Counted from the first letter of the stretch, positions 24,558-36,529 are shown. The stretch is 64,000 nt of DNA from Hesseltinella vesiculosa (GCA_002104935.1 MCGT01000002.1:558001-622000); one strand, 5' to 3'. Notes: generated by a model from the sequence alone, not told the origin. Numbers and translations: made by a program.

Positions 24558-26539
24558 GATGATTAGTTTCTTGTTTGAATAATAATAAAAAAGATTTCGT
24601 TAAAGAAAACGGAAAAACTCTGGTAAAAACGGTTAATTTATAGACGCCTTCAGCAGTGGTCATGTGCCAATATCATCCAAAAAAAAGGCTTCGCCTCGCA
24701 TGAATCTGGGTTTGGATTTCCATGGCATGAACCAATGACATTCTTTTTTCTCATGAAAAAAAAAAAGATGGTATATTTTTCGTCTCGCAGCAAAAAAAAA
24801 ATCCCAAACGCATGCCAATCAAGATAAACCATAAAAATCAAAAGCCAAAAGGGAATCTGCCAATGATTTGCTCTTTCTCCCCTTTATTTCCTTGTTTGGC
24901 TATCCCTCACCACCATGTCACACCTCAGAGAAATGATCTCAGCCATTGGCTGATAAGACACTCATTTAAGGGGGAAAACACTTGCACCAGTCTTTGACAG
25001 AAAAAAACTGCCTTTCATGTTAATTTTCCAAAGCATGGTAGCTGATAAACCTAAAAAGTCATATCTCGATCCATTCTTCCCATATGGTAGTTCACACGCA
25101 TCTTCAGTATCATCAGCTACAAAAACACCCACGCTTACTTCTTTTTTATTTGTGCCGTTCCCCCACACCCACGCGTCCTGTCTTTGGATATTCCCATCTG
25201 TGTTCGGCGGTAACAAACAGGAGAGTGGATCATTTTATTATCAGTTTGAGGGATCAATGCTCATCAATTGCTATTTCAAGGGGGGGTCCTCGGCAGGCAT
25301 TTGCATCGTTTTGAGATTTCCTTTCATTTGGCCACGCTCACAGTTCATGAAAAGCGACAACGGTTGGCGCGGAGAAAGCGTGCATGACATTTCATCGATG
25401 ATTCTGTTCCGGTACTGCGACAGGCCAAATCACACCGGAAAAAAATATTGCTTTAAGATGAAGAGTCCACCAAGGATCCCCAAGGCAACAACGAAATGAG
25501 TTTGAGATTGGGATTTTACGTGGCCACCGAGGCTTGAAATTGGCCATAAAATCCATTTCTGTTTCTGGAATTCTTATCTAACGTCCCTAACCCAAATGCA
25601 AAAAAAAAAAAAAAGAAAAAAAGTGTGGGGAGGCTCTTCTTTGCACAGTCTCTTTTGGTCAGATCGCCTGGGGATCAGTCCCCTAGAGAAAATGGCCGAT
25701 TTTTCATTTTTTTTAAGCTGGAGATGTCGAAAGTCGGTTGGGCAGCGTTCACCAATCGACTTGAGCTTTTCGGCACCATCATCATTCATGCATTTGCGTT
25801 CCCTTCCAAAATTTCAGGTCGATCTGACCACTCAAAAGTGATGCGTAGCTTTTTTTTTTTCAAAATGAAATGTAAAGTCACTCATCTCAGCTTGGCTTGT
25901 CAAAAGCAGCGCAAACATGTCAGTTCGTCCTATGAAATGGCGCACCTTTTTTTTTCCCTCCAGTTCACTGTTTGACTGGCACGCACAAGAAAAGGTTTCG
26001 AATGCACTTGATTTAGCCTTCTCGCGCACTTGATTTACTTTCACGTGCACTAGAAAATAATTTAGTGGTGCGTCCGATTGGTTTGCCTGCTAAAAAATTC
26101 ATTCACGGCTTAAAAAGACACCTGATTCCCGCCAAATGATGGTACAAGACTAGAGATATCGTACCTCTTGATACGGCCATGTTCAAGCAGTTCGAGTCGG
26201 GGCCATCCTCCTTGCCAAAATCTTCTTGAATCTGAAAACGACGGTCTGATCAAGAAAGTGTCATGATTGACATTTGGAGGAGGCTTCTACGTCATGGTCT
26301 TTCCAAAACAAACAAAATTCCATTTCATATACTACGGCCGCTCTCAGTTTTGGAGCTTTTTGTGGTAACGGTGGTTGACGACCACATCCTGATCGGCGAT
26401 TGGATAGGTTTATGGCAGAGTGACAGCTCTTTGCCATATATAGCATTTGATGACGTTTTGGCAGGAATCATTAATACAGGGGGAAGGGCGAAATTTTTTT
26501 TTTCAACACGTCTCTCGACAAAATATTATTGAATCAAAA
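24558..26539. other. Gene-free 2-kb region with repeat material
   Basis: No convincing gene. Frames such as 25017-25499 plus are open but have no motif. The middle holds a copy of the dispersed repeat (listed separately). 25,970-26,080 has short internal repetition of gcacttgattta. 26,160-26,440 reads in places like eroded coding sequence but cannot be assigned. Confidence 0.4.
25640..25860. repeat. Diverged copy of the palindrome-arm repeat family
   Basis: Shares in order with 4680-4895: a 'cag.tcg.c.gggg' block, 'gaaaatggccgatttttca', 'caccaatcgac', 'atcattca...ttgcg' and 'gatc.gacactcaaaagtg'-like blocks. Single arm only, with no inverted partner nearby, so it is an old solo fragment. Confidence 0.6.
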
Positions 26540-27466
26540 ATGATGCAACCTCAAAAAGTTAGCTTCGACAGCCATGGCCACAAAATTGCTGGTCATCTTT
26601 ATCTTCCCAAGGACAAGCAAGTGAAGAACCAAGCCGGTGTTGTGATCAGCCATCCCATGACGGGTGTCAAGGAGCAAACAGCAGGTTTGTATGCGTCCGA
26701 GTTGTGCAAACTTGGCTTTGTGGCCTTGACTTTTGATGCAGCCTATCAAGGTGAAAGCGAGGGCTTGCCGCGTGCTCTGGAAGACCCCTGGCAACGGTCC
26801 GAAGACGTCAAAAACGCTGTGACTTTCCTGGAGACCTTGGACGATGTGGATCCTGAAAAGATCGGTGCTCTTGGCATCTGCGCAAGTGGTGGGTATGTGC
26901 CATTTGCAGCGCAAACGGACGTGCGTATCAAGGCGGTGGCTGGTGTGAGTGCGGCTGATGTAGGCAGTCTGTTCCGAGATGGCTACCAATTCTCGACAAC
27001 GCCGGAGCAGTTGCAGCAGATGCTGGCTCAGTCTGCAAAAGACCGCACCAACGAAGCCAAGGGTCAACCTCCTCGCCTGGAATGGGTGCTCCCCCGCTCC
27101 AAGGAAGATGCCGACAAGATGCCAGCCCGCTCGTTGTTCCAGGAAGCTTATGACTATTATCTCACACCTCGTGCTCAACACCCTAACGCCATTGGCCAAT
27201 ACCTGTTCCGTAGTGTGGATATGCTGGTGCAATTCTCAGCCTACGATTATGTATCACTTATTTCGCCCCGTCCTCTGCTTATGATCGCCGGCTCTGACGC
27301 TGACACGCTTTACTTCAGCAAAGCCGCCATTGAAAAGGCCAAGGAACCCAAGGAGCTGTTCATCATTGATGGCGCTTCCCATGTTGATATGTATGACATC
27401 CCTCAATATGTGGCAGCTGCTGTGCAAAAATTAGATCAGTTCTTCACTCAACATTTAACTCAATAA
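26540..27466 (+). CDS. Alpha/beta hydrolase (dienelactone hydrolase-like), intronless
   Basis: 308-aa single-exon protein beginning MMQPQKVSFDSHGHKIAGHL. The fold is clear: GVVISHPMTGVKEQTAG (oxyanion-hole loop), GFVALTFDAAYQGESEG, nucleophile elbow GALGICASGGYVP (Ser in C-A-S-G-G), late strand SPRPLLMIAGSDADTLYFS with a candidate acid Asp, and GASHVDMYD with the catalytic His. The relatives I know of with the HPMTGVKEQTAG-type N-terminus are mainly bacterial alpha/beta hydrolases. Lack of introns in a window where most genes have several supports possible bacterial origin, but this is inference. Substrate unknown. Longer in-frame upstream codons (from 26447) are poly-T-derived and rejected as start. 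Confidence 0.85.
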   Translation: MMQPQKVSFDSHGHKIAGHLYLPKDKQVKNQAGVVISHPMTGVKEQTAGLYASELCKLGFVALTFDAAYQGESEGLPRALEDPWQRSEDVKNAVTFLETLDDVDPEKIGALGICASGGYVPFAAQTDVRIKAVAGVSAADVGSLFRDGYQFSTTPEQLQQMLAQSAKDRTNEAKGQPPRLEWVLPRSKEDADKMPARSLFQEAYDYYLTPRAQHPNAIGQYLFRSVDMLVQFSAYDYVSLISPRPLLMIAGSDADTLYFSKAAIEKAKEPKELFIIDGASHVDMYDIPQYVAAAVQKLDQFFTQHLTQ

Positions 27467-27612
27467 AGAGTCTTCTCGACCAATGACATCGGGCTAAAAT
27501 AGGCAAGGGGACAAGGGCGGCCGGGGAGAATGAGAAAAAAAAATTTGCAGCCAGCGAGTTTTTTTTTTTTTTTTTTTTATCTTACCTACTCTTTTTCGAT
27601 CAAGTAAAAATC

Positions 27613-28614
27613 ATGTTTCGTCCTTGTGTCCAAGTTCTCCGTTCGCAAATTGCCAAACGCACTGCCCAACCTTTGTTGCAACGTGCTTGGAAGCCTGTGA
27701 TGCCCATGGCTACTCGCTCCTTCTCTGTCGCTGCTCCTCGTTTCAGTGCTGGTGAATGTAAAAAAAAAAACACGCTTTTACCCTGATCGTCTTACCCTGG
27801 TTTTCTATCGGTTAGCTGATAATGAATTGGTCCACAAGTTGCATGAAGAACTCACTTATGAAAAGGAAAACGAAGATGCTAGCCAACCTCCTTTTATCCA
27901 AGAATTCTTGGAAGCCAACTCGTTCAAGGTAAACACTTGGCAACAAAGCTTATTCTGGGTCATTGACCACTCTTTTGTTTTTAAATAGCTTGAAGACAAG
28001 GGTGGGTCTGACGAAGTCACCTTGACTCGCAGCTTTGGCAACGAAACGTAAGTCAACCCAGGATCATGCTGGCAGTCATTCATCCATTTCTTCTTAGTGT
28101 CACTGTTCTGTTCTCGATCTCAGATATCAACAACGCCGACGAAGGCTTCTTGCCTGAAGAAGACGTGGAAGTGGAAGTAGACGAAGACGATGTGTCTTTC
28201 CCTGTGCGTGCCTCGGTGACCATTGAAAAGGTATAATCATAAACCCAGAGAAAGGTTGATCATTAAGGACCTTTTTTTTTCGCCTGGTGCAATACGTAGC
28301 CTGGTCAAGGTGCTGTGACAATCGACACTGTTGCTCAAGATGGTGAAATGTCTGTGGAAAGCGTGATGTTCTACAAGGACGCCAAACTCGCCAAGGATGC
28401 CTCGGCCGAATCGGACTGGCAACGTCGTGGTCTGTACATTGGTCCTCAATTTGCTGAATTGGACGAAGGTCTCCAAACCATGTTTGTCACCTACTTGGAA
28501 GAACGTGGTATCAACGCTGCCCTGGCCACCTTTTTACCCGATTATATCGAATTCAAGGAACAAAAGGAATACACCCAATGGTTGGAAAACGTCAAGAAGT
28601 TTGTGGAAGCTTAA
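27613..28614 (+). CDS. MAM33: Mitochondrial p32/MAM33-family acidic matrix protein
   Basis: Five exons (27613-27757, 27816-27928, 27989-28047, 28098-28230, 28300-28614) give 254 aa. The first about 45 residues are Arg/Ala/Ser-rich without acids (MFRPCVQVLRSQIAKRTAQP), a mitochondrial presequence. The mature part matches the p32/gC1qBP/MAM33 trimer: DNELVHKLHEELTYEKEN, FLEANSFKLEDKGGSDEVTL, a very acidic stretch (EEDVEVEVDEDDVSF), DWQRRGLYIGPQFAELDEGL and the C-terminal FVTYLEERGINAALATFLPD...NVKKFVEA. The family supports mitochondrial translation and oxidative metabolism. Complete. Confidence 0.95.
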
Positions 28615-28717
28615 ATATTACTCAACCTTGCATTTTACCTCCTGTCATCAACTAATTAAAAAAAAACAACGCCATGTCTTTGATATCTTTTTTTTTATTC
28701 TTATTATCCATTTGGCT

Positions 28718-29357
28718 TTAGTAACTAGGCACAAAGCTTAAGACTAGGTGCAAATCACCATGGCTGCGAAGACCCGTCGAGCCTTTCAATTTGAACCAAT
28801 CGTCGACAGGGCGACCTTGAACCACGTCTGCGAAATCAACGGAACATTTACCGACTTCATCGGAGCCAATGGTGTCCTTGTCAAACACTTGGAAGTGCAG
28901 TTTGTGGTCACTTGAGCCTCGGCTCAGGGGGAAAGTGAAGGTTTGCTACGAACGGGGGAGACGTTTAGAGGGGGGTGATACGGCACTTGCAAGGGAAACT
29001 TACGTTGAACACAGGGTCATTGGTGCCGTTGAGGGTCTTGGTGCGTTGTTTGTACTTGCTGTCGAGCCAGAGTTCGCTGGTGAAGAAAAAATAAAGTCAG
29101 ACCTTGCCTCCTTAAAATCAGGGTCAGGTCTCTTACACATAAGGATCATTCTAAAGGGAGGAAAATGACGTGAGACACTCGGCAATCACGGAAATGAAGG
29201 GGTTACCTTGCCAATCAAATCTTCGTCCTTGAGCTTGCGAGCTTCGACTAGAAGGATAAAAACAATAGCTAAGCGGGGCGGCCTTATTTTCCCGAGCAAG
29301 TGGTTTACCAACGGTGACTTGCAGTGTGCCTTCAGGGTTAGCGTGGTGAGAGAACAT
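28718..29357 (-). CDS. Small C2-domain protein
   Basis: About 125 aa from four or more short exons; essentially a single C2 domain. Start MFSHHANPEGTLQVTV at 29357 (exon 1), then VEARKLKDEDLIGK, NDPYVELWLDSKYKQRTKT, LNGTNDPVFNQTFTFPL, KLHFQVFDKDTIGSDEVGKC, ending DLHLVLSFVPSY at 28718. The Asp residues of the calcium loops are present (KDED, NDPY, DKDTIGSDE), so Ca2+-dependent phospholipid binding is likely. Similar stand-alone C2 proteins occur widely in fungi and plants. No further domain. Confidence 0.88.
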
Positions 29358-29938
29358 TGTTATTTGAGTTTTGGATGAGTTTGAAGAAGAAGAAAAGATG
29401 CAGAAAAATATAAAATCGTGACCTTTTTATAGTTTCTTTTTTTTTTTTTTTTTTTTGCAAAACCACAAACGCCATCGTGTCGGTCCATGGCCGGTGTTCC
29501 GAATAAAAACGGAAAGGGAAAAAAAAGGAGGCAAACGAAACCATTGTGTTGCTCTAAAAACAGATGCATCCACGGACTCTTGGCAGTTGAAAAGGAAACA
29601 AGGGAAGCGCAAGAAAAACAATAATCCTGTTTAAGCATCGCTTCCTCCGCTGCCGGTCTTGGTTTTCTGACATCTTCGTCTGTATTGGTACGAATGGCAC
29701 CTCCATTTCTGCCTTTGACACGGCTAAAGCCTTTGAATTCATGCACGTTTCTCTGTACACTTGAAAAAAAGAGGGAGGTAGGACAATGGAACGGCTGATC
29801 CAAAAAAGGAAATCTTGCAAACACACTGCACCAGCAGCACAAGTGCCCAGATTTTTTTATTTTCTTGCTTCTCTCGTTTTTTTTTTTTTTTTACTTCGAG
29901 TGTTCCTATTTATAACCTTTGCTTTTGCATAAACAATA
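29358..29938. other. Intergenic between divergent C2 and SFT2-like genes
   Basis: Contains long T runs (about 29439-29456 and 29879-29892) and no coding motif. Presumed to hold both promoters. Confidence 0.4.
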
Positions 29939-30907
29939 ATGACCAGCAACACAGAAAGCAGTTTTCGAGACTCTTTGCGTAATTTTAATCTTTCACGATC
30001 GAACAATGGCATTTCTTTGCCTACAGACTCGGCTGCCTCGACAACGTTTGATTCATTTCGCTCATCTGCCTCGGACTGGTTCAGTAATGTATCATCACAA
30101 GTCCAAGGCTATCTACCTGTCAACACTGGCGAAGAAGAAGAAGAGCCTTGGTTCCAATTGTCAAGGATGGAGGTAGGATGGATATGAAAAATGAATGACT
30201 TCGTATTTATTCTCCTCGACCTTTCAGCGTATCATGGCCTTTGCGCTGTGTCTTGGCCTTGGCATTCTTTGCTTTTTCTTGGTAAGTCTACCCCTTCCCA
30301 AAACAGAGGCGGTGAGCACGGATCACTCAATCCTTTTATCTACTGCAGGCCTTTTCTTTGTTCTTGTTTATGATTCCCATTGTCCCTGGCAAATTTGCTG
30401 CCACGTTTACCTGTAAGTCGAGAGAATAGTCACGGATGGTATGACGGAAAAGGATGTTCACTTTCTATATTTAACAGTGGGAAGCATCTTGGTGCTGACC
30501 AGTATCGCTATGCTACGAGGACCTTGGGCACATATGAAGCATATGATTTCGATGGATCGATTGCCTTTTACATTGTCGTATGTTGGCTCGATGGCCCTGA
30601 CGTTGTATGCCTCACTCATGGTAAGGAACAAAGAAGGGGCATGAGTGGCAACCGATTCATTTTTTATTTTATATCCACAGGCCCGGAATTATATTCTGAC
30701 GATTATTTTTGCTATACTGCAAATCATTGCGTTGCTATGGTAAATCCAAAAAAAAAAAAAAAAAAAAAAAAACGTCGAGGATGTGCCTAGATATTCACCG
30801 TTTCATTAAACAGGTATGTTGGATCTTATATTCCTGGAGGTATATCTACCTTGCGCTACGGTACAGCCTATGTTGGTCGAAGAGCAGCCTCAATTTTACC
30901 CGTATAA
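29939..30907 (+). CDS. SFT2: SFT2-like vesicle transport membrane protein
   Basis: Golgi/endosome tetraspan protein that assists fusion of retrograde vesicles. The N-terminal cytosolic part (MTSNTESSFRDSLRNFNLSR... ending GEEEEEPWFQLSRME) is followed by four hydrophobic segments carried on short exons: RIMAFALCLGLGILCFFLAF, FMIPIVPGKFAATFT, VGSILVLTSIAMLRGPWAHM with MKHMISMDRLPFTLSYVGSM, and ARNYILTIIFAILQIIALLW followed by YVGSYIPGG. These match the family signature, including the 'F.L.P.KFA..ft.G' and 'L.FT..Y..sm' motifs. The C-terminus RRAASILPV ends at 30907. About five introns, one with a 21-A run at 30749-30770. Confidence 0.9.
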
Positions 30908-31294
30908 CTTTCCTAATAATAAAAACCTCGTCACAAGACAGCCCTCTCGTTCACTGCACACACGACCCTCCCTTGTTGGGCAAAATAAAGACGATCCTGA
31001 ATGCATAGTCATCAGATTTACAATAAAAAGTGGAGATCTGTCGTTGATAGGCTCAAACAGGAATCATTGGCCTAGACTGACCCATGTCATGATGGCTTTT
31101 TCACTATTTAAAAAGGAGACACGAAAAAAAAACTACGCGTCGGTGCAAAAAGGCACACAAAAATTTTCTTTTTTCTCAGGCGTGCAATGAGCCTCCAAAA
31201 AAAAAGGCCGCCAGCTGTTTTTTTTTCTTTTTCTCTCCCTCCCTCTTTCTCTCACCTTTTTTTTTATTATATTACACATTGCATCCTTGTATTG

Positions 31295-33178
31295 ATGGTT
31301 TATGGGAGTGAACAATCAATGGTAATAAACATCCAGTCACAAAATGCAAACATGCTGCCATAGAAACTAAAGCCAAAAAAAAAAAAAACTGATAGGGAGG
31401 ACTCAGGCAAGCACATCCAGTCACACAGGATGAAAATACTTTATCGCCTAGTATTAAACCATCCACGAAACAAACCGACAAACAAGTAAGGCAAAGTGTT
31501 CGTCTAGAAACGAAACGCACCATCCTTACCGATAAAAGCAACCGTCAGCAGTCCATGGTAAAGAAAAAAAAACATAAATTAAACGAGCCTCCATCTTTTT
31601 TGAAGTCGCTAATTTTTTTTTTGGTATCTACTCGTATATAGTTGAGTACTCTCAAGGAAAAAGATCTCAACAAACAGCAACAGCAACAGCATACCCAAAA
31701 GATCGTCAAGAAAAGTGAAGCCTCTGCCAAGTCTTCATCACAGCCCAAAGAAAAAAAGGAAGCAGTCGATCCTGGCATTCAGGCCTTCTTCCAAGACAAC
31801 AAGGAACGATATCCCGAAAATGAAGATTTCATACTGAAGCCCACGCCTGTACTACCGATCATCGTACCCGACCGTATCAAAGCTATCGTTCGCGAAAAAT
31901 ACCTCTTACACACCGGCACCAAACGTTCCTTCCAATCTCCTGCCCAACGTAGTCAACAGTTGCTCGCCACCTTGAAAAAGCAGAAATCCTTGGCGGATGC
32001 CTCAGACGATCCTGCCTCCTTTGGCAAAGAAAACATCGATCCCAACCATGCTCCTGCCTTGACTCGAAAAATATCCTTTTCCAAGCTCGAACGTCATACC
32101 AGCATGCCCACCACCCTCTCCAATGATCCTTCCATCCTGGACAGCGCCAAAAAGCTCGACCAAGAACAAGAAGAAAAGGCCAAGAACAAACTCTTTGAAC
32201 TAGCCAAAGCCAAAGATGCCCCCTTTTTGGACGATGTCCGAGACCCCATGCTGGTAGCCGAATATGCTGAAGACATTCATCGATTTCTAATGCGCATCGA
32301 GGTAAATAACCGGCTCCCTTTTATATCAAACCTCACATCTCTCCTTTTTTTTTACATCTCACAGAAAGAAACCATGCCCAACCCTGGCTACATGAAAGGT
32401 CAGCCCGATATCACTTGGCGCATGCGCAATGTCTTGGTTGATTGGGTAGTTGAGGTCCATTTCTTATTCATGCTGTTGCCTGAAACCATGTACCTGGCCG
32501 TCAATATCATCGATCGGTTCTTGTCCAACCGGAGTGTCTCCATGTGCAAGCTCCAACTCATCGGCATCACCTCCTTGTTTATTGCTTGCAAATTCGAAGA
32601 ATCCGTCACCCCACCCGTGGCTCAATTCCTGTTCATGACCGGCAACACCATCTATGAAGAAGACATGTTGACAGCTGAGCGATATATTCTGCAATGCCTG
32701 GACTTCCAGCTTGGCTACCCCAACCCTTTGCACTTTTTCCGACGCATCACTTCTGCGAACTCGGTCATCAATAACCCACATCACAGCCACGTCCGCCATG
32801 TTGCAAAGTACTTTATGGAAATCTCCTGCGTTGACCATCGCTTCATGTCCAACTCTCCGTCCTTGATTGCTGCTGCCGCGCTGTTCTTGGCCATGAAATG
32901 CATCACCGATGGTGGCCAATGGGTATGAAAAATAGGTCATCGTCCTCAGCTTGGCGTTAACCCTCTATTATTTTATTTCATTTTTGCATTAGAATTCTGA
33001 ACTGGTCAAGCTCTCTGGTTATACTGTGTATGACGTCAAACCTGCTGTGGAACTTTTGTTGGATTACTTGTCGAAACCCATGGATGATGAAGGTTTTTAC
33101 AAGAAATGGAAATCCAAGCGCCTGGGCTCCGTCACTCGCTTTGTCCGAAACTGGGTTGGTCGCTTCTATAAAGCATGA
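31295..33178 (+). CDS. G2/mitotic B-type cyclin
   Basis: Regulatory partner of Cdk1 for mitotic entry. I reconstruct five exons: 31295-31321, 31396-31557, 31642-32301, 32365-32922, 32993-33178, all GT-AG, giving 530 aa. The first two exons are short and easy to miss but carry the destruction box RTILTDKSN (R-x-x-L-x-x-x-x-N), needed for APC/C degradation. The linker is Gln/Lys-rich. The cyclin box begins YAEDIHRFLMRIE, then ITWRMRNVLVDWVVEVHFLF, LPETMYLAVNIIDRFLS, LQLIGITSLFIACKFEE and YEEDMLTAERYILQCLDFQL. The second cyclin fold follows (NPLHFFRRI, SLIAAAALFLAMKCI). Starting at TTG 31642 would lose the D-box, so the upstream exons are preferred. The 9-codon first exon is the least certain part. 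Confidence 0.93.
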
Positions 33179-33543
33179 GCCCCTCTTCACTCCCCCATTC
33201 CCCTCTTCATTCATCGTATATTTTCTCTGTTTGTGCACGCCCAAACTCCTCTCATCTCCTCCCTTTTTTTTTTTTTACATAAATGCTTCTCCCAACAATA
33301 ATAAAGGAAAAAAAAAAAGAAAAGAAAAGAAATCTGTATACATAACATAATTCTTTGCCTCTAAAAAGCAGTGGATACTGTGCGCTTTTGCATTTTCAAT
33401 CATACTAGAATCACCGGCTGGTGTGAGCCGCAGCGCCACTGAAAAAAAGGGTAAACAAGCGCCGCCCCTGGCTTTCATTTTTTTTTTCTTCCTCTTCTTT
33501 ATCTTTCCCTTTTTCCTTTGTCCATCGACTTGCCATCCCATTA

Positions 33544-35746
33544 ATGTCCAACAGAAGCAGAAACAATGTGCGCGGTCCTCGATCGGCCCTGACCAGTTTC
33601 TTAGAGGTATTTAACCAGCCAAATAGAAAAGATGATTACAATCCTCATTGTGTTGTCCACATGTCACAAAAAAATAATGATGCACTGACCGTTTTTGTAA
33701 AATGATACAGGAACATGGCATTGTGGTTCCCAATGTTAGCCTCCAAGCTTCTAGAAGACGCCGAGAACAACGTCGCTTGGAAGAACAGCAACAGCAGCAA
33801 GAAGCTCAAGGTGGACAACAACAACCTGCCGCTGACACGCCCGCAGAGAACGAAACCGCAGCAGCCGCTGAAGGTGGTACAACCCACGCCTTGCTCTATA
33901 CTCCACCTGCCACTACGTCGCGTCGCCGCACTCGCAGTCGACAGAGCCAAGACATCATTGAACAAGCCCAAGCGAGTGCTGCCAACAAGAAAAAACACAA
34001 GAAACTGTCCAAGCGCAGCAAAAAGGACAGCGATGATGATGATACTGACGACGATGACGACGACGATGGCTACAACCCTCCCAATGACTTTGGCGAAGGC
34101 TCCTCCAGCAATGTCCCTCGTCCTCGCACCCTGCGGGCCTTTTGTGCCAAGTGCAAACGTCGCTTCACTTCCATGTTCACACCCGGAAATCAAGCTCCAA
34201 CCACCTGCCCCGAATGTCTCTCTGGCGATGCTCCTGCCCCCGTCAAGAAACGCCGCACCACCCGTAACAACAACCGCACCACCCTCCCTGTTTGGAAGAA
34301 AAAGAAGTTCGGTGTCCCGTCCTTACAAGATATCTGTACCAATGTAAGTGCTTGGGAAAAAAAAAAAAGATCGCTGACTTTTTTTTTTTTTCTCTTTTGA
34401 TAGGTGGTTGCTGAATGCATCGACGACGTTGAAACCCTGGGCATTATTGGCGAAGACAATTTGGACCGGATTGCAAAAATCATCTGCCGTAATCGCAAAC
34501 TCGACAACCGCACAGCTCGGTTCTTCCATAGCCCTCGCAATCGTCAACTGACTCTCTATGACTGCTCATGTAACTGACAATGACAGCACAATGAGCCAAA
34601 TACTCACAGATACCCACACCATTTCCCTTTGACGTTATAGACATGGACACCTCGACACTGAAAAACGTGGCACAATTCAACCCTTTTTTACGCACCCTGA
34701 ATCTGTACTACTGTGGACGCATGAATGACGAAGTGCTTAGATTCTATGGCCAGCATTTGCAGGAACTGACATCGATTGCGCTGGCCGGCTGCCAACTGAT
34801 CACAGCTGCTGCATGGCAGGACTTCTTCACTGCAGTGGGCACCCGTTTGGCATCTTTCAGCCTAAGACACTCCCGCCGTTTCCAAACCGATGCCTTTTCC
34901 ACCCTGCTGGCCACCGCCCCCAACCTCAAGCACCTGCGACTGAATCGAATTGTCACGCTGGACGATGCCTGGCTGGAACTGCTTGTATCCACTGGATCGC
35001 ACCTGCAGCTGGAAACCCTGGAACTCTCCTGGCTACAGGAGGACTATTATAACGTACGCAGCTTCACGACAGAACGAATGGTACAGGTGCTGCAGCAAAC
35101 CGGAGGCTCACTCAGGGAATTGACGCTCCGTGGCTGCACGGACATGACCGACGATTTGCTGCTCAAGGGTATCCTGCCTCATTGCCCCCAGCTGCTGAAC
35201 CTCACCCTCGAAGGCTGCATCAACATCTCTGGCAAGGCTTTCAAGGAGCTCTTTGATCAATGGCAAAAATCCCCTGGTGCTGGTCTGCAGCACCTGTCGC
35301 TTGCTCGCTGTTTGGAACTTGACGACGATGCCTTGCAATCGCTCATTACCCACACCCACCAAACCTTGACCCACCTGAACATCAACAGTCTGAACCGGCT
35401 CACCGCCGCCTCTCTCGAATCACTCGCCGCCCTCCATCAAAGAAGCGAAGACCAGCCATTGTTCGCCTCTACTCCTGCTGACGACACCAAGCATTGTAGC
35501 CACCTCACTTTTCTCGACGCCAGCTTTGTCCAATCCATGGATGATTTCGTCTTGGCCAAGCTCGTGCAATCCTGCTCCTCCCTCAAGCATATCAAGGTCT
35601 TTGGTTGCCCTCTCGTAAGCTCTAAGGAGGGAAAAAATGGAATATCTGCAGACGTTGCTCATCTGTTTTTTTTTTTTCAGGTCTCGGAGGTGGTGAAAGT
35701 GCCTCATCGACTTACCCTCGAAGGGTGTGAATCTCAAACACTCTAA
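33544..35746 (+). CDS. RAD7: RAD7-like LRR protein of global genome nucleotide excision repair
   Basis: Yeast Rad7 works with Rad16 and a cullin ligase to find UV lesions in silent chromatin. Five exons (33544-33606, 33711-34343, 34404-34569, 34641-35614, 35681-35746) give 633 aa. The N-terminus NVRGPRSALTSFLEEHGIVV is the family signature. It is followed by a Gln/Arg-rich and acidic linker (DDDDTDDDDDDD), a four-Cys zinc motif (CAKCKRRF...CPECLSG) and basic KKRRTTRNNNRT. The C-terminal half is a leucine-rich solenoid of about ten repeats (FLRTLNLYYCGRMNDEVL, LRELTLRGCTDMTDDLL, LLNLTLEGCINISGKAF, LQHLSLARCLELDDDAL). The zinc motif and solenoid match Schizosaccharomyces Rhp7 layout. Nuclear. 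Confidence 0.88.
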
Positions 35747-36121
35747 CTTCCAACGAAACTCAATTCTGCACGATGAAACTGACCATCTGCTTATACAAAT
35801 CTGTGTATCTATGAAGTTTATGAATCTATGAAATTGAAGAATAAAATAACACAAGTACTGTAAGAGCGCAAGCAGGGAGCACTGGGATCACAATGTCATC
35901 CATTGGCATGCAGGTGAATACCCTTCGTAACAGTCGAATCCGCACACAAAATGTCGTCGATGTTTGAAAAACTAGGTGCACTGCTGCTATCAGTGCGTCG
36001 ACCAAAGATGAAGTCTTTAGCAAGTTCGGCCTGAAGGAGAGCCCACCAGAATGAAATGACAGTGCCACTCTAGAGTGTGTAGATCTTGACTGCCTTTCCA
36101 TCAGAGCCACACCTCGCCTAT
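35747..36121. other. Short intergenic, nothing seen
   Basis: 3' flank of RAD7-like gene facing the end of the BVMO pseudogene. One minus frame of 94 codons has no motif. Confidence 0.35.
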
Positions 36122-36529
36122 TTATTTCCCAGAATTGGGACCTAAACCTGCACTTGGGCCACGCAAAACAAACAGATTGGGGTAGCCATGGACCATGACA
36201 GACTTGTAGTTCAGAGGTTCTCCGTGCTTCCAGACTTGTCCGAGGCCTTCCTCTTCGTGTTGCAATGACTGGAGGAAACCGAGAGAGAGAAAATAAGATT
36301 AAAAAATGGGAGTTCCTCCCCAGATAACACCTCTTTCTCTCTCTTCTTCGTGTCAGGCTTACTTTTCATGTTGCCAGCCATAGCACGAAGGTCAAAGCCG
36401 GTGGCCTTAGATATCTTGAATTCCGGCGGTGATCACGGACACGTTGGGTGGGCAAATGTTTCCGGATAATTCCGATTGCACCACACGTTTGCAGCCTGGG
36501 GTGTAATCGGATGTCAAGACAGGGAGGAA
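36122..36529 (-). pseudogene. 3' remnant of a Baeyer-Villiger/flavin monooxygenase gene
   Basis: Minus-strand exons resemble the C-terminal third of the BVMO genes at 41-46 kb. FLPVLTSDYTPGCKRVVQSE aligns with YSVGCKRITQSE; ATGFDLRAMAGNMK matches the conserved LATGF segment; the last exon reads EPLNYKSVMVHGYPNLFVL then RGPSAGLGPNSGK and stops at 36122-36124. Between PPNVSVITAGIQDI and ATGFDL the normal segment of about 30 residues is missing and the frame shifts. The usual C-terminal about 80 residues after GPGSALGHNS are also absent. The 5' part is replaced by the tandem array that follows. Clearly broken. Confidence 0.75.
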
